DNA from: JBHJHP01 sp042219855
GTDB lineage: Bacteria > Bacteroidota > Bacteroidia > Bacteroidales > UBA5342
Reading direction: 5' to 3'
Assembly (NCBI RefSeq): GCF_042219855.1
Contig: NZ_JBHJHP010000003.1
Coordinates: 496,001 to 560,000 of the forward strand
DNA length: 64,000 bases
The notes under the pieces are model-generated. The model worked only from the letters and a program-made list of their open reading frames with translations. It ran no database searches and was not told the origin of the DNA. Both the position numbers and the translations under genes were made by a program. Each line of letters starts with the position of its first letter. The first letter of the stretch is position 1. Positions 51,514-60,075 of this stretch are shown one piece after another.

Positions 51514-52026
51514 TTAATGATAAAATGTATAATAATAATCACCTAAGGTGTCATGAAATCCCCATCCTGTATTTTCTGTTGTCCTGAGAATCTCATAAGC
51601 CCGTAGTTTAAATTTTTCAAGTAAACCTTCTGATTCCATAAACTTCAGGGTTTTAAGGTACATGCTTTCCATACTGTTGTAAAAGGGTTCGTCTATATCA
51701 CCATATTCATTGGTGTAGGAAGCTCCGGTTTCCACATAAAACAGCATTAAATCTGCCAGAGCATCAGCAGGAAGGCCAATTTTTTTAGCATCGCTTATTG
51801 CTTTTCTGGCAACAGATAATCTTTCTTTGGGAAGTCCTCGTGTGGGGAAAAATTCATTTTTAATAATCGATTTGTACTTCTCTGTGGTTCCCGATGTATC
51901 ACCGTTGAGGTAAAGATGATAGTATTCCTGAACGGGTTTATACTTTTTATCCAGCTCCATAATGTGTTTAATCAGTTCTTCTTTGGATAATGATTTCAGA
52001 AACTTCTTAAGGTTGCTCGTTGCCAT
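51514..52026 (-). CDS. DUF6155 family protein
   Basis: A 170-residue helical protein. The start MATSNLKKFLKSLSKEELIKHIMEL and the HLYLNGDTSGTTEKYKSII block match DUF6155, seen in Bacteroidota and Firmicutes. It has a FFPTRGLPKERLSVARKAI segment and a C-terminal end GWGFHDTLGDYYYTFYH. Role unknown. It lies 7 bp after the pRiA4b ORF-3-like gene on the same strand, and both may have arrived together. The ATG at 52026 (MATSNLKKFL) is chosen. Confidence 0.8.
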   Translation of the reverse strand: MATSNLKKFLKSLSKEELIKHIMELDKKYKPVQEYYHLYLNGDTSGTTEKYKSIIKNEFFPTRGLPKERLSVARKAISDAKKIGLPADALADLMLFYVETGASYTNEYGDIDEPFYNSMESMYLKTLKFMESEGLLEKFKLRAYEILRTTENTGWGFHDTLGDYYYTFYH

Positions 52027-52033
52027 AATTGAA

Positions 52034-52624
52034 TTAGCTTTTATTCGTAAATACCTCATTTAAAAATTCCCGGTGCTCTTCAATTTGAAATTCATAGGGA
52101 TTGAAAACGTCGGTTTCATCAAGAAAAAGTTCACGATATTCCGTATATTCCGGATGTTTTGGATCAGTTAGTATTTCTTTTAGCCCCATATATCCCCACG
52201 GGCCGCCACAGTCCTCAGGGGGACACATACCCTGACCCTTTATTAATGTAGGATACATGCTTGTTTCAGGCAATATTTTTTCAAGCGTAATAATATGATT
52301 CCAGTCATCCCCGAAATCGTACAGGTAGGTAAATTTTTGTTTTTCATTCACAAATATGTCCGATAGTTTTATTTTTTCGGCATCATATACATCACCGTGG
52401 GCAAACTCCATTTCGCTCATTTCATCATCAAAGTGCAATTGAATTTGCGGATAAGAGCGGTAACCGTTAGGAGAAAACTTAAACAGATGCTCATTGAACC
52501 ATCCAAAGGCTATCTGAATGATTATATGAAATTCAAAAAAAGTGTAGTGTGAAGGTACGGTTAGTCTGCGCCAAATGGTTGGATCGGAAATATTTTTGAG
52601 CTGAATTTTGAATTGATAAGTCAT
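52034..52624 (-). CDS. Plasmid pRiA4b ORF-3 family protein
   Basis: A 196-residue protein of the pRiA4b ORF-3 / IS1096 passenger family (PF07929). It shows YQFKIQLKNISDPTIWRRL at the start, FEFHIIIQIAFGWFNEHLFKF, and the YLYDFGDDWNHIITLEKIL block, with the cysteine/acid pattern GMCPPEDCGGPWGYM. The family is spread by mobile elements and its biochemical role is not known. It is 7 bp upstream of DUF6155, and about 90 bp from the nested inverted repeat. Confidence 0.9.
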   Translation of the reverse strand: MTYQFKIQLKNISDPTIWRRLTVPSHYTFFEFHIIIQIAFGWFNEHLFKFSPNGYRSYPQIQLHFDDEMSEMEFAHGDVYDAEKIKLSDIFVNEKQKFTYLYDFGDDWNHIITLEKILPETSMYPTLIKGQGMCPPEDCGGPWGYMGLKEILTDPKHPEYTEYRELFLDETDVFNPYEFQIEEHREFLNEVFTNKS

Positions 52625-52710
52625 GATACTTATGTTTTTTATTGAGGAAGATGTTTATAATACGGATATAAATATGGGAATTCTTTTCTGAAGAACATAA
52701 AATATTTAGA

Positions 52711-52931
52711 ATCATTGTTGTCCGGTTAAAAAAACCAATATTAATTAAAGATTCTTCGCTTCATTTTATTGCGCTCAGAATGACAGTTTCTTAGGTTCAT
52801 ATGGGGCTGGAGGATGGGTTGGTTTGCGAATCCGTAGCAAACCAACCCATCCTCCAGCCCAACAGCCAGCAACTGCCTGTCATTCCGAGTGAAGCGAGGA
52901 ATCTCTGAAGCTTATACCGGACAACAATGAT
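52711..52931. repeat. 221-bp nested inverted repeat (MITE/REP-like element)
   Basis: Three nested pairs of inverted repeats. Outer: ATCATTGTTGTCCGGT (52711-52726) with its exact complement at 52916-52931. Middle: AGATTCTTCGCTTCA (52749-52763) and CTCAGAATGACAG (52774-52786) with near-perfect complements at 52890-52904 and 52877-52889. Inner: a perfect 24-bp arm (52804-52827 with 52837-52860), 9-nt loop. The right arm contains GTCATTCCGAG and GAAGCGAGGAATCT, which are well known from dispersed repeats. No transposase lies within it. The whole would fold into one long hairpin. Confidence 0.85.
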
Positions 52932-53022
52932 TTTGAATCCTTAATTTCATATTGAGACGATTTGAGCCACTTATTTTTGACAACAACGTTTTATGCTCAA
53001 AAAAATCCTCATAAATCCTACC

Positions 53023-54534
53023 TTAACCTGTTTTTTCTGCCGATCCACCGGTTTTTCTGTTTATTGCATGACCATAATTGGAGCTGAATGGTTGAACCGT
53101 TATGAATACGATGGCGGATAGCGCAATACCGAAAAAGTTAGCATCCAGACCAAAAGGTAATTTCAGTTTCAGGAAAATAAGCATCAACGTGGTTAAACCG
53201 CCGGATATCATACTCCAGAATGCAGCAGAAGCAGACGGTTTTTTCAGGATCAGTATTGCTAATACCGGAATGAATAATCCTGAAACCATAAAGGCATAGG
53301 AGTAGAGCATGAGTTCCAGAACGTTCTGCATGGTTGTGGCAAGGAATATGGCTATGGTTCCTATCATAAGGGTGATAAATTGCGAACGCCTGATATTATT
53401 CGTTGTTTTGATTCTGCTCAAAGCGCCTATAATATCAGTCTGCAGATTTCCGGATGCCGCCATAAGGCAACTGTCTGCTGTTGACATGATAGCAGAAAAA
53501 TAGGCCGACATCATTAAACCCATTAGGCCAACCGGTAAAATATGGGCCAGAAATAAAGGCAGGCCAAGTTCGGGATCCGGTTCATTGCCCGGTGCATAAC
53601 CAAAGGTTGAAAATAATCCCTGTTCAAATGCTACACGGGCAAATAATCCCAGGATCACTCCCATGAATGCCATAACTGGCCATTCAAAAAGTCCCGCAAT
53701 ACGCCAGGCCCGTTTTGCCGTTTTTTCGTCTTTACAGGCATATATGCGTTGGTAAAGTGTCATGCCTACAAACCAGATTGGCACAATGGTGATGAGCCAG
53801 TTAAAAAACTGCATCCAGGATATATTGGTGAGTGAAAACAAATGATCCGGGATATGGGTTTGGATAGATCCCCAACCACCCAGCTCGTAATAACCATATG
53901 GTATACCGATCAGGACCAAACCTGAAATCAGAATGATCCATTGAATGGTGTCAGTGTAGATTACGGCTTTTATACCGCCCATTACCGTGTATAATGCAGC
54001 AATGACACCCATAATCAAAACTGCCTCTGTAATGGTGATAGCAGGAAAAGTAGCTGTAGCAAGTTTGGCACCTGCAAGAATCTGTGAACTGGTGAAACCG
54101 ATATAACCAATCAGTGATATTATACCTGCAACTATAGCTACGGGTTTATTATAGTAATGTTTTAAAGCTTCAGGAAAACTCAGTAACCTGTATTTACGGG
54201 CCACCGGGTATATTCTGGGTATCAGTAATGCAGCGCTGAGCCAGGCACCCAAAAGACCTGTAAATAACATCCAGCTGCCCGACAGGCCTATAGCAAATCC
54301 AAGTCCGCCAAGACCAATAGAAAAGCCCCCGCCAACATCTGTTGCAACAACGGATAAGCCAACATGTCTTGCAGACATCTCGCGTCCTCCAACATAATAA
54401 TCTTCATCAGAACTGTTTCTTTTTAAGAAGTAAAAGCCAACTCCCAGCATTGCTGCCAGATAAAGGATAAATATCAATGCATCAATCCAGTGTATTTCCA
54501 AAACGTTATATTTTATTTGATCACAGTATAACAT
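53023..54534 (-). CDS. Sodium:solute symporter (SSS/SLC5 family)
   Basis: A membrane protein of about 500 residues with roughly 13 helices of the LeuT/SSS fold. The signature region DALIFILYLAAMLGVGFYFLKRNSSDEDYYVGGREMS, the loop VVATDVGGGFSIGLGGLGFAIG, and MGGIKAVIYTDTIQWIILISG are all present. It probably takes up a sugar or an organic ion with sodium; the substrate is not clear. The start is uncertain: ATG 54534 is used, but a TTG at 54501 (reading MEIHWIDALIF) fits a possible promoter (TTTG near 54566, TATACTGTG near 54524) and the usual length better. The gene is divergent from panB. Confidence 0.85.
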   Translation of the reverse strand: MLYCDQIKYNVLEIHWIDALIFILYLAAMLGVGFYFLKRNSSDEDYYVGGREMSARHVGLSVVATDVGGGFSIGLGGLGFAIGLSGSWMLFTGLLGAWLSAALLIPRIYPVARKYRLLSFPEALKHYYNKPVAIVAGIISLIGYIGFTSSQILAGAKLATATFPAITITEAVLIMGVIAALYTVMGGIKAVIYTDTIQWIILISGLVLIGIPYGYYELGGWGSIQTHIPDHLFSLTNISWMQFFNWLITIVPIWFVGMTLYQRIYACKDEKTAKRAWRIAGLFEWPVMAFMGVILGLFARVAFEQGLFSTFGYAPGNEPDPELGLPLFLAHILPVGLMGLMMSAYFSAIMSTADSCLMAASGNLQTDIIGALSRIKTTNNIRRSQFITLMIGTIAIFLATTMQNVLELMLYSYAFMVSGLFIPVLAILILKKPSASAAFWSMISGGLTTLMLIFLKLKLPFGLDANFFGIALSAIVFITVQPFSSNYGHAINRKTGGSAEKTG

Positions 54535-54626
54535 TTTATATGTATTTACCAAATGTTGGTTTCCATATGATAATTTTATAAGGTCTATTCAATGGTTTTT
54601 AGTAACTACTTTCATGCAACTTTTTT

Positions 54627-54634
54627 TACCTTTG
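54627..54634 (+). promoter_or_regulatory. -7 element of the panB operon
   Basis: TACCTTTG is an exact TAnnTTTG match, 38 bp before the panB ATG. The -33 region is T-rich. Confidence 0.5.
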
Positions 54635-54672
54635 TTCATCGAAAACGGGACTTTCCCTCAAAATAATGTATT

Positions 54673-55491
54673 ATGTCAGCAATTACAGGAGACAGAAAAA
54701 GAGTGACGACACACCGCCTTTCTGAAATGAAACTGCGTGGTGAAAAAATATCGATGTTAACGGCATATGACTATTCAATGGCGCGGATTGTAGACCAGTC
54801 AGGAATTGACGTAATTCTGGTTGGCGATTCGGCATCAAACGTAATGGCAGGTAATGAAACGACATTACCTATTACACTGGATCAGATGATATATCATGGA
54901 AGCTCTGTGGTAAAGGCAGTGAATACAGCGCTTGTTGTTGTAGATTTACCTTTCGGATCTTACCAGGGAAATTCGAAAGAAGCGCTGAGCAGTGCCATTC
55001 GAATTATGAAGGAAACACATGCGGATGCAGTGAAACTGGAAGGAGGGAGTGAAGTGCTGGAGTCGGTAAACAGAATCTTGTCTGCTGGAATTCCGGTGAT
55101 GGGACATCTGGGCCTGACACCGCAGTCCATACATAAATTCGGTACATATTCGGTAAGAGCCAAAGAAGAAGCCGAAGCTAAAAAACTGGTTGAAGATGCC
55201 AAATTACTCGAGGACGCTGGCTGTTTTGCAATTGTACTGGAGAAAGTACCTGCTTCACTTGCAGAAAAGGTTGCTAAGGAACTCAGCATTCCAATTATTG
55301 GTATTGGTGCTGGTTCCGGTGTAGATGGCCAGGTACTCGTACTCCATGATATGCTGGGAATAAACCAGGAGTTTTCACCGCGGTTTTTACGCCGTTATCA
55401 TAATTTATTTGCAGAGATTAAAGGGGCTGTTGAAAACTATGTGCAGGATGTGAAATCTGTTGACTTCCCCAATAAAAAAGAGTCCTATTAA
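54673..55491 (+). CDS. panB: 3-Methyl-2-oxobutanoate hydroxymethyltransferase
   Basis: A 272-residue enzyme of pantothenate (vitamin B5, coenzyme A) synthesis, making ketopantoate from 2-oxoisovalerate and methylene-THF. It starts after TTHRLSEMKLRGEKISMLTAYDYSMA and carries GIDVILVGDSASNVMAGNETTL, where metal and substrate bind, plus GHLGLTPQSIHKFGTY and IGIGAGSGVDGQVLVLHDMLG. It is the first gene of a three-gene run, with the pseudouridine synthase 14 bp downstream. Confidence 0.97.
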   Translation: MSAITGDRKRVTTHRLSEMKLRGEKISMLTAYDYSMARIVDQSGIDVILVGDSASNVMAGNETTLPITLDQMIYHGSSVVKAVNTALVVVDLPFGSYQGNSKEALSSAIRIMKETHADAVKLEGGSEVLESVNRILSAGIPVMGHLGLTPQSIHKFGTYSVRAKEEAEAKKLVEDAKLLEDAGCFAIVLEKVPASLAEKVAKELSIPIIGIGAGSGVDGQVLVLHDMLGINQEFSPRFLRRYHNLFAEIKGAVENYVQDVKSVDFPNKKESY

Positions 55492-55505
55492 TTCTGCTTC
55501 ACCGA

Positions 55506-56198
55506 ATGGATGATTTAAATATTTTATACGAGGACAATCACCTGATTGCTGTAAATAAAAGCACTTCAGATCTTGTTCAGGGGGATAAGACCGGTGATGT
55601 GACCTTAGCCGACCGGATAAAAAGTTACATCAAGATAAAGTACAATAAACCCGGTGATGTTTTTCTTGGTGTGGTCCACAGGCTTGACCGCCCTGTCAGT
55701 GGCGTGGTACTTTATGCAAGAACATCGAAGGCACTTGCCAGGATGAATAAACTGTTTCAGGATCGTGAAGTCGATAAACTATACTGGGCTGTTGTTAAGC
55801 AGCAACCTGAGAAGACAGAGGATAAGCTGGTTCACTGGTTAGTTCGAAATCAAAAACAAAACAAGTCGTATGCATATGATAGTGAACGTAAGGATGCCAA
55901 AAAGGCTATACTAAGTTACAGGACAATATCCAAACTTACCAATTACAGTTTATTGGAGGTGCGACTGGAAACCGGGCGGCATCATCAGATTAGGTGTCAG
56001 TTGGCTAAAATCGGATCACCTATAAAAGGTGATCTCAAATATGGCTTTGCCCGGTCAAATCCTGATGGTGGAATTTCTTTACATGCGAGAAGTGTAACAT
56101 TTGTTCATCCGGTTCAGAATAAGGAAATAACCGTTGTGGCGGATCCTCCGGAAAATGATAATCTATGGCAGGCTTTTTTAAATAGCATAACCCAATAA
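55506..56198 (+). CDS. RluA-family pseudouridine synthase
   Basis: A 230-residue enzyme without an S4 domain. The catalytic aspartate is in VVHRLDRPVSGVVLYARTS (D61). The block LYWAVVKQQP and the terminal LHARSVTFVHP are also typical. It converts uridine to pseudouridine in rRNA or tRNA; the target is unknown. It lies between panB and the GH97 gene with short spacers (14 and 9 bp), so all three may be co-transcribed. Confidence 0.93.
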   Translation: MDDLNILYEDNHLIAVNKSTSDLVQGDKTGDVTLADRIKSYIKIKYNKPGDVFLGVVHRLDRPVSGVVLYARTSKALARMNKLFQDREVDKLYWAVVKQQPEKTEDKLVHWLVRNQKQNKSYAYDSERKDAKKAILSYRTISKLTNYSLLEVRLETGRHHQIRCQLAKIGSPIKGDLKYGFARSNPDGGISLHARSVTFVHPVQNKEITVVADPPENDNLWQAFLNSITQ

Positions 56199-56207
56199 AT
56201 AACATAT

Positions 56208-58163
56208 ATGAAAAAGTTTTTCTTTGCTGCATCGTTTCTTATTGTGATGCTTTACAGTCAGGCTGCAAACAATGTAGCATCTCCGGATAAGCAGATAAAT
56301 GTGACTTATGATATAGGTGATCAGGTCACATGGAGTGTTTCTTTTAATGGTAAATCAATTATCAGGAACGGCGTTATCAACCTTATTGTGGACGGTAAGG
56401 AAATGATGAAAAATCAAAAAGTCCGTAAAGCGTACTCCGGACTGGTGGTTCAAACTGTTACACCAGCTGTTCCATTAAAATTTGCAGATCATACGGTTCA
56501 GTATAATCAGGAAAAGCTGGTTTTAAAAAACGGAATATCATTGGTATTCAGAGTTTATAACAATGGTGTGGCCTATCGCATATTAACGGATTTCCGCAAA
56601 GAAAAGACGGTTGACACTGAAGTTGTTCAGTTTGGTTTTGAACCCGGATCATCCCTTCTCTTTCCTCAGGAAGACCAGCTGATGTCGCATTATGAACGTT
56701 CTTATCTGCATCTTAATATTAATGAGGTTAAAGATGATATGTTTTGTTCATTGCCTATGCTGGCAACAAGCAATGGTGTTCGAATTGGTGTCACAGAAGC
56801 GGATGTTCTGAACTATCCGCAAATGTTTCTCAAAGGACATAAAGAGAGTGGGCTGACATCACTTTATCCGAATTATCCTCTGGAAATAAAAGCCGGAGAC
56901 CGTGCATCTGATCGTTCCGAAGTGATTACAAAGGAAGCAGAGTATATTGCAAAGATTAATCCCGGACAGGAACTACCCTGGCGCGTTTTTATGATTGCTG
57001 CTGATGACAAGGCATTACTTGAAAATAATCTGCCGGTTTGCCTGAACAGCAAAGCAAAGATTAATACTGAATGGATCAGGCCGGGAAAGGTCGCCTGGGA
57101 TTGGTGGAATGCCAATAATATATATGGCGTTGATTTCAGGTCAGGTATCAATACAGAAACGTATAAATACTATATCGATTTTGCATCAGAATACGGTCTT
57201 GAGTATATTATTCTGGACGAAGGCTGGTCAAAGAGTACGACCAATATTCTGGAACCTAATGATGAAATAAATCTTGAGGAACTGATATCGTATGGTAAGG
57301 AAAAGAATGTAAAACTTATCCTTTGGGTACTGTGGAAACCATTGGATCAGCATCTTAATGCTGCACTTGAGCTCTATGAGAAAATGGGTGTTGCAGGAAT
57401 AAAAGTGGATTTCATGCAGCGGGCAGATCAGCTCATGGTTGAGTATTATGAAAAGGTGGCAAGGGAAGCTGCAAAACATAAACTGCTTGTGGATTTTCAC
57501 GGTGCGTTTAAGCCCTCTGGTATTGAGGCGGTTTATCCCAACGTGGTTAATTATGAAGGTGTAAAGGGATTGGAAAACTGCAAATGGAGTGATCTCATTA
57601 CACCGGAACATGATGTTACGTTGCCGTTTACGCGTATGCTGGCTGGTCCGATGGACTATACACCGGGTGCGATGCATAATGCGCAGGAGATAAATTTCAG
57701 CATTTCTTTCGACCGACCCATGAGCCAGGGAACACGCTGTCATCAGGCATCCATGTATGTGATTTACGAAGCACCGTTGCAAATGTTTGCAGATAATCCG
57801 TCAAACTATTTAAGAGATCCGCAATATACTTCCCTGGTGGCCCGCTTTCCCACTACATGGGATGATACCAGAGTGTTGGAAGCAAAAGTAGCTGATTATG
57901 TGGTATTAGCCAGAAAAAAAGGTCAAACCTGGTATATAGGTGGTATGACAGACTGGACAGAACGGGAATTTGATATACCTCTTGATTTTCTGGTTGATGG
58001 TAAGTTATACAAGCTTACATTATTAAGTGACGGAATTAATGCGAATCGTATGGCAGAAGACTATAAAATTTCCCGGTCAAATGTGGTAAAGGGTACCAAC
58101 CTTCATATTAAGATGGCGATGGGAGGCGGTTTTGCAGGAATACTGGAACCGGTAGATGAGTGA
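56208..58163 (+). CDS. GH97 family glycoside hydrolase, probably retaining alpha-galactosidase type
   Basis: A 651-residue exported glycosidase. A signal peptide is followed by an N-terminal beta-sandwich (about 20-270), a TIM barrel (about 275-560, WDWWNANNIYGVDFRSGIN at the start), and a C-terminal sheet domain. In GH97 the retaining branch uses an aspartate nucleophile and a glutamate acid/base 55 residues later (D415 and E470 in the Bacteroides alpha-galactosidase). Here D401 (GIKVDFMQRADQ) and E456 (VKGLENCKW) have the same spacing. The inverting SusB branch lacks that aspartate. An alpha-galactoside is therefore the likely target. There is no SusC/D pair nearby, so it is not in a complete polysaccharide utilisation locus. 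Confidence 0.88.
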   Translation: MKKFFFAASFLIVMLYSQAANNVASPDKQINVTYDIGDQVTWSVSFNGKSIIRNGVINLIVDGKEMMKNQKVRKAYSGLVVQTVTPAVPLKFADHTVQYNQEKLVLKNGISLVFRVYNNGVAYRILTDFRKEKTVDTEVVQFGFEPGSSLLFPQEDQLMSHYERSYLHLNINEVKDDMFCSLPMLATSNGVRIGVTEADVLNYPQMFLKGHKESGLTSLYPNYPLEIKAGDRASDRSEVITKEAEYIAKINPGQELPWRVFMIAADDKALLENNLPVCLNSKAKINTEWIRPGKVAWDWWNANNIYGVDFRSGINTETYKYYIDFASEYGLEYIILDEGWSKSTTNILEPNDEINLEELISYGKEKNVKLILWVLWKPLDQHLNAALELYEKMGVAGIKVDFMQRADQLMVEYYEKVAREAAKHKLLVDFHGAFKPSGIEAVYPNVVNYEGVKGLENCKWSDLITPEHDVTLPFTRMLAGPMDYTPGAMHNAQEINFSISFDRPMSQGTRCHQASMYVIYEAPLQMFADNPSNYLRDPQYTSLVARFPTTWDDTRVLEAKVADYVVLARKKGQTWYIGGMTDWTEREFDIPLDFLVDGKLYKLTLLSDGINANRMAEDYKISRSNVVKGTNLHIKMAMGGGFAGILEPVDE

Positions 58164-58187
58164 TTATTGAAAAATTTGGAAAGAATA

Positions 58188-58222
58188 AAAAAACACCGTA
58201 GCAGATCTGCACGGTGTTTTTT
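58188..58222. terminator. Bidirectional terminator between GH97 and nadC
   Basis: AAAACACCGT and ACGGTGTTTT flank an 11-nt loop (AGCAGATCTGC), with A and T runs on both sides. Confidence 0.88.
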
Positions 58223-58245
58223 ATTGTTATGTTTCCAAATCTTAT

Positions 58246-59091
58246 TTAGACGGCCTTAAGACTCATGTCCAGGCTTTTAACAGAATGTGTCAGTGCCCCG
58301 ACTGAGATATAATCCACGCCACATTCGGCATATGCTCTGAAGGTATCAAGTGTTATGCCTCCAGATGATTCAGTTTCATAGCGCTTATTAATGATTTCAA
58401 CCGCTTTTTTTGTGTCTTCAGTATTAAAGTTGTCCAGCATGATCCGGTGAATACCACCCACTTTAAGTACCTGGTTCAGTTCTTCAAAATTGCGGACTTC
58501 AACTTCTATTTTCAAATCTTTATGGTGGTCCTCCAGATATTTTTTTGTTGTTGTTATGGCGTTCTCTATGCCACCTGCAAAATCAATATGGTTATCCTTC
58601 AGCATGACCATATCAAATAAGCCCATTCTGTGATTTTCACCACCGCCGGTTTTTACTGCCATTTTTTCCAGAATCCGCATGCCCGGCGTTGTCTTGCGAG
58701 TGTCCAGTACTTTTGTGTGCAGGCCTTTAAGTTTTTCAACATAAACTGCTGTTCGGGTAGCAATGCCACTCATGCGTTGCATAATGTTCAGAACAAGGCG
58801 TTCAGTTTGCAAAAGACTTTGAGTCTTTCCCTCCACTTCAAATGCAATATCACCAACTTTAACAGGTGTTCCGTCCTTTATGAATACGTCGATTTTTAAC
58901 TCCGGATCAAAGCGGTGAAAAATAAGTACTGCCACATCCACTCCAGCCAGTATACCATCCTCTTTGATAATGAGACGGGATTTTCCTTTGGCATCTGCCG
59001 GAATGCAAGAAAGCGTAGAGTGGTCGCCATCGCCAATGTCTTCTTTAAATGCCAACTCAATGAGTGCATCTATGTATGCGTTTGATATCAT
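58246..59091 (-). CDS. nadC: Nicotinate-nucleotide pyrophosphorylase (carboxylating)
   Basis: A 281-residue enzyme that makes nicotinate mononucleotide from quinolinate and PRPP in NAD synthesis. It contains the hallmark LDTRKTTPGMRILEKMAVKTGGGENHR and MVMLKDNHI. VEVEVRNFEELNQVL and ISVGALTHSVKSLDMSL are also typical. It stands alone, 15 bp downstream of the DUF4783 gene on the same strand. Confidence 0.97.
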   Translation of the reverse strand: MISNAYIDALIELAFKEDIGDGDHSTLSCIPADAKGKSRLIIKEDGILAGVDVAVLIFHRFDPELKIDVFIKDGTPVKVGDIAFEVEGKTQSLLQTERLVLNIMQRMSGIATRTAVYVEKLKGLHTKVLDTRKTTPGMRILEKMAVKTGGGENHRMGLFDMVMLKDNHIDFAGGIENAITTTKKYLEDHHKDLKIEVEVRNFEELNQVLKVGGIHRIMLDNFNTEDTKKAVEIINKRYETESSGGITLDTFRAYAECGVDYISVGALTHSVKSLDMSLKAV

Positions 59092-59106
59092 GTATTTGGA
59101 AATATT

Positions 59107-59484
59107 TTACTGAATTCTGATCTGATGGATTAACGTAGTGCTTCCTTTGTCGCGGAGCAAAAAGATGATACGGTAGGTCTTATTGCTTTTTGTAGTCAGA
59201 TTACCAATTAAAAATCTGGCATCTTCACGTGTACTATCGTGAGCAATATTAAAGTCTGTTGGAGGATTTTTTTTGAAAAAATCACTCATAACCATCTGAG
59301 CCTGAGCTTTGGTATACATTTTGTCATCGTTATTGATGATAATCTCAACCGAAGAGTTGAAAAGTTGAGAAAGCTGTCCGGCATTTCCCATTTTAACGGC
59401 AGACGTCAGGTTGTCAACGGTTTGAGCATTCAACATGGTACCGTATAACATAAGTGTAAGAATGATAAGAATATGTTTCATCAT
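59107..59484 (-). CDS. DUF4783 exported protein
   Basis: A 125-residue exported protein of the DUF4783 family, found in Bacteroidota. A signal peptide (to LNAQ) precedes a cone-shaped NTF2-like domain: NLTSAVKMGNAGQLSQLF, KMYTKAQAQMVMSDFFKK, and FLIGNLTTKSNKTYRIIFLL. The fold suggests a small-ligand pocket, but no activity is known. The start is one of two adjacent ATG codons (59484 or 59481). It has a good promoter and precedes nadC by 15 bp. Confidence 0.85.
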   Translation of the reverse strand: MMKHILIILTLMLYGTMLNAQTVDNLTSAVKMGNAGQLSQLFNSSVEIIINNDDKMYTKAQAQMVMSDFFKKNPPTDFNIAHDSTREDARFLIGNLTTKSNKTYRIIFLLRDKGSTTLIHQIRIQ

Positions 59485-59501
59485 TTTTCTTTTGTCACAT
59501 G

Positions 59502-59532
59502 CAAATTTAATACCAATACGCAATAATAAAAA
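59502..59532 (-). promoter_or_regulatory. Promoter of DUF4783-nadC
   Basis: Minus-strand TTTT (59532-59529), a 19-nt spacer, then TAAATTTG (59509-59502), 17 nt before the ATG at 59484. Confidence 0.5.
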
Positions 59533-59568
59533 TTATTTCCCATTTTTAGTAGGTTGTCGCGTAAATGT

Positions 59569-59576
59569 TAACTTTG
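59569..59576 (+). promoter_or_regulatory. -7 element of rlmH
   Basis: TAACTTTG, an exact match to TAnnTTTG, 25 nt before the rlmH ATG at 59602. Confidence 0.5.
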
Positions 59577-59601
59577 TAAAGGCCTGCGTAAAAAGGAACT
59601 G

Positions 59602-60075
59602 ATGAACATTAAACTGATAGCTGTAGGAAAAACCGATTCTGATCATGTCAAAGTGGGAACTGAACTTTATATCAAACGTATAAAACGTTACATCAATTTT
59701 GATTTCGTCATCATTCCTGATCTGAAAAAATCCAAAAAAAGATCGGAAGACGTTCAGAAGGAGCTGGAAGGAAAAATTATACTGGATAATTTGCAGGCCG
59801 GTGATTACCTTGTACTTCTGGATGAATACGGTAAAGAGTTACGTTCTGTAGAATTTGCAGATTTTATTCAGAAAAGAATGAATAGTGGTATTAAGCAACT
59901 TGTTTTTTTAATTGGAGGACCCTATGGATTCAGTGAGGAGGTAAAAAAGAGATGTGATTATACATTATCGCTTTCTAAAATGACCTACTCGCATCAATTG
60001 GTACGTGTTTTGTTTGCTGAACAACTTTACAGGGCATTTTCTATAATTAAGGGTGAACCCTATCATCATGAGTAA
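59602..60075 (+). CDS. rlmH: 23S rRNA (pseudouridine-1915-N3) methyltransferase
   Basis: A 157-residue SPOUT methyltransferase. The knot region has LVFLIGGPYGFSEEV, and the C-terminus TLSLSKMTYSHQLVRVLFAEQLYRAFSIIKGEPYHH is the conserved H-Q-L-x-R block. It methylates a pseudouridine in helix 69 of 23S rRNA, which contacts the intersubunit bridge. Its last 8 bp overlap the histidine-kinase start, so the two are probably co-translated. Confidence 0.96.
   Translation: MNIKLIAVGKTDSDHVKVGTELYIKRIKRYINFDFVIIPDLKKSKKRSEDVQKELEGKIILDNLQAGDYLVLLDEYGKELRSVEFADFIQKRMNSGIKQLVFLIGGPYGFSEEVKKRCDYTLSLSKMTYSHQLVRVLFAEQLYRAFSIIKGEPYHHE

Noticed and set aside
51288..51542. 84-codon minus-strand open frame downstream of DUF6155
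   Set aside because: It overlaps the DUF6155 end, opens with a hydrophobic stretch read from AT-rich DNA, has no recognisable domain and no promoter.
52801..52900. Short reading frames inside the nested inverted repeat (peptides ending VIPSEARNL)
   Set aside because: Such peptides come from the dispersed repeat sequence itself and are commonly mis-annotated as proteins.
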